Assembly: GCA_018340375.1 (NCBI GenBank)
Contig: JAFFJZ010000001.1
Location: forward strand, 31,178,001-31,242,000
Reading direction: 5' to 3'
Length of the DNA: 64,000 nt
DNA from: Gonatopus flavifemur
Taxonomy: Eukaryota; Arthropoda; Insecta; Hymenoptera; Dryinidae
Position numbers and translations under genes: made by a program
Notes under the pieces: generated by a model
What the model saw: the letters and a program-made list of their open reading frames with translations, nothing else
Database searches by the model: none
Told to the model about the DNA's origin: nothing
Shown: in pieces, positions 10,901 to 19,900 of the stretch
Layout of the letters: every line of letters starts with the position of its first letter
Numbering within the stretch: position 1 is the stretch's first letter

Positions 10901-13900
10901 TGCAACTATCCCTGCTCCGGGATGCAATGGCATACGGTTTGGCCGGTTGCAGCCTTGTGGCGGACGTTTTTGAAAATTTGAAAAACAAAACACTGATCGA
11001 AAGGATTTTACCAAATCTGATTTTTATGTATGTTATTTGTGATAATATAAAAAGCTTATTTTCAAAATGGCAGATGTTTTGCCTGGCTGCAATATCCCGG
11101 CAGACGCACAGTGGAGTATTCAGCCTTACAAGCTGGCCAAAAGTATTCGTTGGCGAAGTATTTCAAACTACAACACTCGATGAATGTAACAGATTACCCT
11201 GGTTGAAGTCTCTTAGCAATTCATGAGAAAATGTTCTCGATAAGCTTATGAATATATATTCATTCGTATTTATGATGCATCATCAGCACAGATTCATAGG
11301 GCTTCAAGGTTTACTTATGAATGTCCTGTTCCAAAATCCATAATGCCTCATAGTGAGAACATTTTTTCATGACTTGCTGTGCGACTTCAACCAGGGAAGG
11401 TAATTACTCAGCAGAGTAAGGTAATTACCCAGCAGAGTAAGGTAATTACTCAGCAGAGTAAGGTAATTACTCAGCAGAGAGGTAATTACTCGCGAAGTAC
11501 AGAACTTTCAACGAAATCTAATTGTTCGTCAATATTGAGATCATTTTGCTGTCGCATCACATCGAACAACTCCTTCCTACTCACTTCTTTCATTCCAGGA
11601 GGACCTGAGGAGGAATAAATCATCATTACAAAAGAATGGATACCAACTCGGTGAGAATTTCGTAAAACACGAAATGATTTCAATGTACGTGATTCATTGA
11701 ATTCCGCACGCATCCGCAGTCTCTGTTTCAATATTCTTGAAGCTAAAACCTTCAACTTTATCGTGATATCAAGCAAAATATCCGGAAAGCCCCGGAAATA
11801 TAACAAAATTATCATTTCACCCTATAGAAAAGACTAAAATGAAATGGTTTTCAATTGCGTCTGTTTGATGAGACCTAATTGCTTAAAATTCAACGAATTC
11901 TTGTAAAAACACATTCCCCGTACTCTTTCTTACCTGCTTTAACGCACTCCATACCATGAAAATTATTCTGCGTTCATTAGTTATCAATACTCACTTAAAG
12001 TCTCAGATGTCAAATGTAATGCACAATTGAATATCACGGAATTTCAACTGATATCCTAGGTTAGAGGATGATGAGAGGCAAGGAAAGACGATCGGCTTCA
12101 ATTGCCCGATTATTGAACAACTCCCAGCAATACTTCTGATCGACCTACGATAACTTTCATTGAATTGATTTTTGGTCGGTTAAATCAATCGAATACCCCA
12201 CTGTGCGCCTGAGTCGAAGAGTGATTTCTCTTTTGCTGCTTCAAGTGACAGAAATTTCTTGATCTTTCACCCATACAACAAAAGTTGCTGTGCAACCGTT
12301 GCTGTTCCGTTAGGTAGCAAGTTTACGCAAAATTGCTGGGAATTTGCTACGCATGCGATTGACAGTTTCATGAAACCGAGCAACTTTTCAGTAACACGAT
12401 AACAACTCAAGCTAAAATCCTAGATTTACAGCATATTATTGCGCATTTGACGATGCAACGTCCCTGCAAACTGCTCCAAACTGTTGTGGTACGTTTTCAA
12501 CAATTCGCTGCATATTTGGTCAGCATTTTGCCGTTAGGGCATATGTAGGAGGAAAAGAGGAATCATTTCTCGACTCGGGTGGTGGAGAACGAATGCAACT
12601 GCAAATGGAGTGAGCCCATTCATTTCCCACTCTTTTAAACTTGGACGACACGTTGAAATTTGAGAAATATCTGGACTTGGAGCGTTCCTGCGATATAGCA
12701 CTCGAATAACGAAATGCTTTCGTAAGATTGTCGTTCGTGCTATAGCGTTGACTTCAAGATCAGATTCTGAGCTGCTGGTTGAAATTCACGCTCCCAATTT
12801 TTCAGTTTCATTTCTCGGACAGAAGATATCGGGAGCGGCTTATGTTTTCTCGAATTCTTCAGTTGCGCTTCCATTATATGTTTCGTAGGATTCTATATCA
12901 TCGAGGTAGAGTATAATTGATTAATTGATTGAGTCAATGCGTCCATTTACATCACACTGTAAAAAATGCGGTGTCAAAATAGTGTGAAAATTGACACAGA
13001 ATCAACACCACGCGTCCACCCCAAAATTGGTGCACTGAGAGAAAAAATTTCCGAGAACAATAAAATATTTAGTTGAATAGTCGCCATAAAATACCTTATT
13101 GGTTTGAATAAACTTTCATTGACTCAATTAAATCACTGTTTCCATTGATGAAATATTTTCTAGCATATTAAATATTTGTTTGATTGGATAAATATTTAAT
13201 CGAGTCAATGAAAGTTTATTCAAACCAATTAAGTATTTTATGGCGACTATTCAACTAAATATTTCATTGTTCTCGGAAATTTTGTCTCTCAGTATGTCAA
13301 AATAACACCAAATGGCGTTGGAATAAAACTTTACGGTGCGAAAATGACACCACACAGAGAAAAGTGTTTCTTTGATTCTAGCATTTACAATTATTTGGTT
13401 TCGATTCATTTCATTTAAATAAATTCTCTTCTAGCCAAGTATTCATTTTTTGTGTCAAATAATCGAAATTGTTTGAAAATTTTTATTCAAATCCCTAACA
13501 GCACACTTCGTCGCATCTCCGTGGTCTCCACGGAGACAGGTGGTATCTACTTGGAGACCACGGAGATGCGAAGGAGTGTGCTGTTAGGGAATATTTGGAT
13601 TCAAACAATTCAATATATTATTGTTGAATAAATAATATTCTGTATCAGGAGAATCGGGAACATATTATGTGGATCTCGAAGTGAATAAATTTTCACCTCG
13701 AATCAAGTACATCTTTGTTCGGATGATTTCAAAAACTATTCACTTCAAACAATTATAAGTTTAGTCAGGGTTCCCGTCACTCATTCTTACTTCACTGAGC
13801 CAGGGAAAAACACATCATTGTCTCTGTTTATCAGCTATTCTAGGTTTCAATCCATAGACGACCATGATCTTCAAAGAAGGGATTCTATCGATTGAAATTG

Positions 13901-16900
13901 CACAAATTGAATTCTAACTTGATAAACAAACATTTGAGAATAGTTTATGAGTGATGAAATTGATGGCCTTTTTCCTACCTATTTGGGTGTGGATAAATAT
14001 ACATGTCTGAAATTTGGAAGGATTCGGCTTTAAAACATTTTTTGAACCATTCGTGTTTTGGCAATTATGCCTTAAATGAAATTTTGTGAGTGGAAACGTC
14101 GAAAGCCGAAAATATCTTCTTGGATGAGCTATTCGTCTTTTCTGACCAAAGAAAACGGTGTAAAAAGTAGCGATTTTTGCCCATTGATGAAGAAGCGAAT
14201 GGAGTGTGGATTTTCATAGTTTTGAGGTGCTGAATTAGACAATTAGTGACAACAAGAAGCCCGAAAAGCTTCTCCTTAAAATTTTTTTGAGTGAGATTTC
14301 ACTCTTCAGCCAGCTAAAAGTGAGTCTGTCGAAATTTTAAGTGGAATTTCCACTCTGTTAGAGTGATATTCTAAGGTTTGAGGTTAGAAACTCACAGCCA
14401 CTCAAATTCTAAAGTTAATTTTTCACTCCAAAAGAGGGAGGGTTCACTCGAAACGAGTGAAAATTCCACTCGAAGCGGACTGGCTTACTTCTGAGACTTA
14501 GTGGAGTGAAACACGTGATTTTTCACTCTTTCAGATTTAGAGAGTCCCCGGTGAAAATGAAGCGAAACACAAAGCGAAAAGGAAACGTATACGAAGCGAA
14601 AAACGTTTCAACTACCTCTTCCTGGAGCGTATGATACCCGCTTCCTGGAAAGTCATCAAATCATACGTTCTGTATACGTTTCATAAACTTCCGATCCCGT
14701 TTCGCATATGCTTCATGTAACGTAATGGTGGGTTATATGGAGCGTATGCGATTCATACCTATTCTGCCTTCAAATAACATCTTTCAGCAGTCGATGGCAA
14801 CGACGATCCATGGCTCAGTGGATAAGACCCTACCATGGTGAAAGTCACCGGTTCGGTTCTCACCACGCGGTTCAATTTTTTTGCCTAGATTTCTTGAATT
14901 TTTCGCGCTTTCTTTGTTTCAATTACCGTTTCACGTACTCTTTGTTTCCTCTCCATTCAAGCTTCGTATACTTTCCATTAACGTCTCTGTTACCTTTCAG
15001 CATACGCTTCGTTTACTTTTTCTTCTCGCTCCCATTTTCACCAGGGAATATAGTGAAAGTGGGAAAAACCTGTGATAATCATATGAAATTCGTACTAGAC
15101 AGGATACATGCACTAAGTCTTGTGTGCCAGCGTGGTGTTTACTTCTGGCTGTATAAAATCCACTATCAAATTTAGCCACTCCAAGACTATGAGCGATGCT
15201 CTGTCCAGGTCAGCATGGAACGCTACAAAGTGACATACAAGACTTAGTGAAATGTGTTCTGTAAAATATGAACTTCATGCGATTATCACAAGTTTTTCCC
15301 ATAAATTATTGAGCTTCTCATTGTGATTATCGAATTTCGTGTCTCAAAAACTATAAAATTCCACACTTCATTCGCTTTTGCATCAATTTGCTGAACTTCA
15401 CACTTTTCACATCCCTCCCTCCTTTCACGTTGAAATGAAGCAAATAGTATCTTTCGATCAGAATAATATTTATTTGATTGAAAACCAAGATACGTTCCAC
15501 GTGAATGCAACAATGCGGCTTTTTGAACAAATCCTTCATGCTCTCTTGCAGAATTCTATATGCGAAACGAGTAAATGTTTGTTCAATCGAAGGAAATCTC
15601 ATCTTCCTTCCAATCTAAAACAACACTTCATCAAAATATCATATTGATTTGGACGAATTAATTGTAGAATTTTGATATTCAAATCAATCCAAAGAAGGTA
15701 TTGAACAAATATTTATTTCGCTCTATTGAAATAACATATTTATTCGAATAACTCAACATTTATTTGATCCAACAAAACACTTTTATCTGTGTATGTGGTG
15801 TCAAAAGAACACTCTTTGGTGTGAACTTTTTCTAACACCGTCAGTTTTTTACAGTGCATAATTTATAACTGAAAAATGTTCATTGAGAGTTGACATCATT
15901 GTACACTGACGAATATTCTATTTGCTTGCACTTAATCGTTCACCATTCCAGGGATTGAAGAATGGGGACTTTGTAGTGGTGTTGACTTGGAGTGTGATAA
16001 TCGTAAATTTAAACGGAGGAATCTTCATCATTTGTTACATGGGAGAATTCTTGGCTAGACAGGTGATGCGTAATAATAATCATTCATGAATGAAGTATTT
16101 GGTAGAAGATATTACATAACGACCATTTCATGCGATAACTTTGATTTGCAACGATACCTGCTGTTACAGGATAATAAGTGATTGATGTGAAAATTATTCA
16201 TCACATTCAGCCCTCCTGATTTCAACTCCACAATACACTCGGAAAAATGGTTTATTTGAATATAAATCTACACGGAAAAAATATATTGACGAAAGATTAT
16301 TCAAAGTTGAGTAAAACGGGGACGTAGTGGCAGTCCCGCGAAGTTGAAAATCCGGTTGACTTAATTTCACTCGACTACAGATAAAAATCAATTTAGATGT
16401 TTTTCAACAGTATTCAACTTGTTGAAATAATGGAAACATTCAAATTTATTTTCATCTGTAGTCGAGTAAAATGAACTCGACCGGATTTTAAACTTTGCGG
16501 GAATGCCACTATGTCCTCGTTTTACTCAACTTTGGGTAGTTTTTCGCTAAAACATTTTCTCCGTGTACTACACATTCCATTGCAAGCAATAAAATTTTAC
16601 TTGATTCACGTAAATTTGATTGGATCCAACTCAAATTCTAGTAGGTGCTTATTTAAATAGGAATTCAGTGGATTCACACAAAGTTTAGTCAATCTAAATG
16701 AAACCAAATATAAATTTCTATCGGTGTAGTTTCCCATGTGGAAACAGCCAGAGTTGACAAATGGCGCGGTACTGGCCAAGTTGCATTTGCCAGACTTCGG
16801 CAGATATAACTGCGCCTATTCAGAATCATTACCGTTTTTCAACTGGCGCTAAATGTTTGCCGGATTTCAGACAGTACTGGCTTGCGCGGTCAGACGGTTT

Positions 16901-19900
16901 TCAGTCAGTATCGAATTAATAATCTTCGGAGAATACCCAGACCATACAGAAACGGAACCGTGCCAGGACCGAATCAGAGTTAGTTGGATGGTGCAATGCG
17001 AACAAAAGACGACACTGTACCAGTATCGATGCAGCGTTGTTCTAATACGGAATGGATAGTGGATAGGAATTTCACTAATCTTTCCAATAACACGGTTACT
17101 TCGACGAGATAACACTGCACCAGTACTGAGCCAGAGTAAGTATTAGCATTCAATATGTTCCATAGACGACAACCCAGACAGCATTGAATGTCCTGTGGAC
17201 GTTTTAGAAACATAACCTTAGTTTTGCGCGCTTCATCTCCGTAGAGTAGGTTTAAATACGTTCAGAGAACGTTCATTTTTGATGCACCTGAATACGTTCC
17301 CAGTACGTCTTTTTCATCTACCACGGGACGTTCTCGTTACGTTTCCCACACGTACTTTCATGAAAACTAACCTATACAAACATACGCGTAGTATCACAGA
17401 ACGTCATTGGCATCTTGTGAAAACGTCCCCAGAACGTCGCATGGTGGACATAAATTGAACATCACAGAACATTTGTATGTCCCTGGGACGTACATGCGAC
17501 GTTTTTAGAACGTCCTGGGATTTTATTTGGACGTTTTCTGTGAGAGCAAGTACGTTTTATGAACGTTCAGAAAACCTCCCGATGCTATCCGGGAATGTGC
17601 CAGTATTGATTAGACTCTGACTGACAAGGGCGTATCGAGGGGGGGTGTCGAGGGGGTCCGGACCCCCCCCCCCATTTATATTTCATATATATATCAACTA
17701 CCGGTCAAAAAACCAAATCCCCTCCTTTAAAGAGAAAGAGCCTCACAAATTTTCACACTTCAACCAAGAATCATCAACATGAATCGTACGAAATAATACA
17801 ACCAAGCATTCGGAAAGATATTCTTTCCGCAAAAAAGTGCTGTACTGAATATCTTTACAAAAACCGAAACCCTGGCGAAAAAGTTTTACATAATTTCTCA
17901 TATGTTTCAGTATTTTTTCATATTTCTTATAATTTCTCATATATTTTCATAAATGTCATAAATTTTCATAATTTCTCAAGGAATTGGAACATTTAGTATG
18001 AGAAATGTTTCCTCATAATAAGTGATAATTTCTCATAAATGAAATCATATTATTTCATATATTTTCATAATTTCTCATAAAATTACATGAAATTTTTCAT
18101 GAATATAATGATGACTATGAGGTATGGTTTTTCATAAGAAGTCATAATTTTTCATAAAAACTCATAATTTCTGACCAAAAAAGTTACAATTATTCATAAA
18201 TAAGAGTGTATCATCACATGATTTCCTAATTTATCAAAAAAATTGCATGTATGTCTTAATTTCTTAAAAATTTCATACAGTTTCTTCTCGCATCCGTAAA
18301 GACGAGAAGGATAATATGAAATATCAACTCATATGGAATCATAGAAGCCTGCTGAAGTAACTGATCCAAGTGATCCGGATCAATTTTCAAGCTTTTTGAT
18401 TGGTTGAAAAGTGATCCGAGTCACCTGGATTAGCTACTTCGGAAGGTTCCATAGCGTCTCATCACAAAAATAAATAATAAATCTTATGTGACCTTATGAA
18501 CATATGTTTTGGAGGGATTATAAAAAATTTGGAAATTTTAGAAGGGAATTGTTTTTTTTTTTAAACAGCACCACTTTTTTTGAAAAATGGTGGGATTTTA
18601 TTCAAAATTTATTAGAGTTTATGAAAAATCTGAGAAATTATCAAATAGTATGAGGATTATGACAAAGTATGAAAAATTATGAGAAAAGCATTTCTCATAA
18701 GAGTGTTCAAACTCCTCCAGAAATCATGGAATTTTATGCAAAAATGATGGAAAAATATGCAAATTTTATGAGAAAATTATGAAGAAAAATGATGGAAAAA
18801 TATGAGAAATTATGAGAAATTTTTTCGCCAGGGAATCCTTATCAGAAATTGGTAACATACTGTAGAACTCTATGAAATTTTCAGAGTTAGATTGCACTCT
18901 TTAGCCAGCCAAAAGTGTGCTTGTCAAATTTTTAGGTGAAATGTTCACTCTGTCAGAGTGGTAGTCCAAAGTTTTAGGTTCAAAGCTCTCAACCATTTCA
19001 ATTGTAAAATGAATTTTCTACTTCAAAAGAATGAGTTCACTCGAAACGAGTGAAAATCCCATTCAAGTCGGACAAACTCACTTCTGAAATTTAGTGGAGT
19101 GAAACGTGTGGTTTTTCAGTCTCCCAGATTTAGAGAGTAGATAAGAGATTTGAATGTTATTCAAAAATTCATATTTTGTTTTTCGAATTGGTTTTTGGAT
19201 TTTTCTTACCATAGTTGTTCAATGAATTATGCAACTTTGTGAAATTATTTCCCTTTTAATGAATAAATTAAAATATTTGACCAGCAATGAATACCCAGAT
19301 ATCCTAGTAACACAGGATTCGTACAGCATACTTAGAATGTTCATAATACATGAACAGGACGTTTAATGTGCTAAGAGGGTTCGCAGAACATGCTACGGAT
19401 ATTTGTGTGTTACTTAGCAGTTGAGAAGGTCTCATAAATTCGAATGGATTCTACCCTATGAGAACAACTCAGTCAAAATGCCGTCAAATTGATGTCACTC
19501 TGACAAGCTGTTCTCATTGGGTAGTTATTTCTAGGACAGAAACCAGATGAAATCTAGTATATAATCTTGATTTCATATGGTTTCATGAGATTTTGCCATT
19601 TGACTGATCGAATCTCTTGAAATTCTTATACAGTTTTTGCACTTTTATATGAACAGGTGCTTGATGAGATGGTGCGGAAATCGCGGAGATTATTGCTTTT
19701 GTAACACCTAAAATTCTTCACACAAATCGTATCCTGTAAATAAGACGTCCATTCTTTGAAATTGATTTATGAGATGTTTTGGATTTCAAATATTTGAACT
19801 CTTCGGCATACTTAAGTAATGCAATAATATAACTTCTAATTAACTTTTGTGCTACCTTATTTGATGTATAATTTTCAGATACTGTTGAAGATTCATTAAT

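Larger units (their letters stand above)
10070..12540. mobile_element. Putative element with GCCCTAACGG ends hosting a Transib-like insertion
   Basis: GCCCTAACGG at 10070 pairs with CCGTTAGGGC ending at 12540. Only the first ten bases match well, so the ends are tentative. The interior has several 'GGTTTTGGTAAC'-like words near 10130-10400 and contains the 10585-12205 element. The small foldback at 13493-13589 has similar CCCTAACAGC ends. Confidence 0.35.
13353..15791. mobile_element. CACAGAGAAAAGTG-ended element nested in the GGTGTC MITE
   Basis: CACAGAGAAAAGTGTTTC at 13353 is mirrored by AACACTTTTATCTGTG ending at 15791, where the host MITE resumes. It contains three further insertions: a small foldback (13493-13589), GAGTGAAA copy 2 (14272-14545) and a CACCAGGG-ended element (14547-15046). 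The original element without these was probably 1.5 kb or less. No convincing coding region. Confidence 0.6.
12955..15856. mobile_element. GGTGTC-rich MITE split by later insertions
   Basis: The left part starts CACTGTAAAAAATGCGGTGTC; the right part (15792-15856) ends ACACCGTC..TTTTTTACAGTG. An uninterrupted relative lies at 29794-30003. The left part has its own foldback insertion at 13033-13293, and the element is opened at about 13353 by a larger insertion. It begins 50 bp after OR1 exon 2. Confidence 0.7.

Noticed and set aside
14804..14870. Functional tRNA gene
   Set aside because: T stem and acceptor stem do not pair; only the promoter boxes are tRNA-like.
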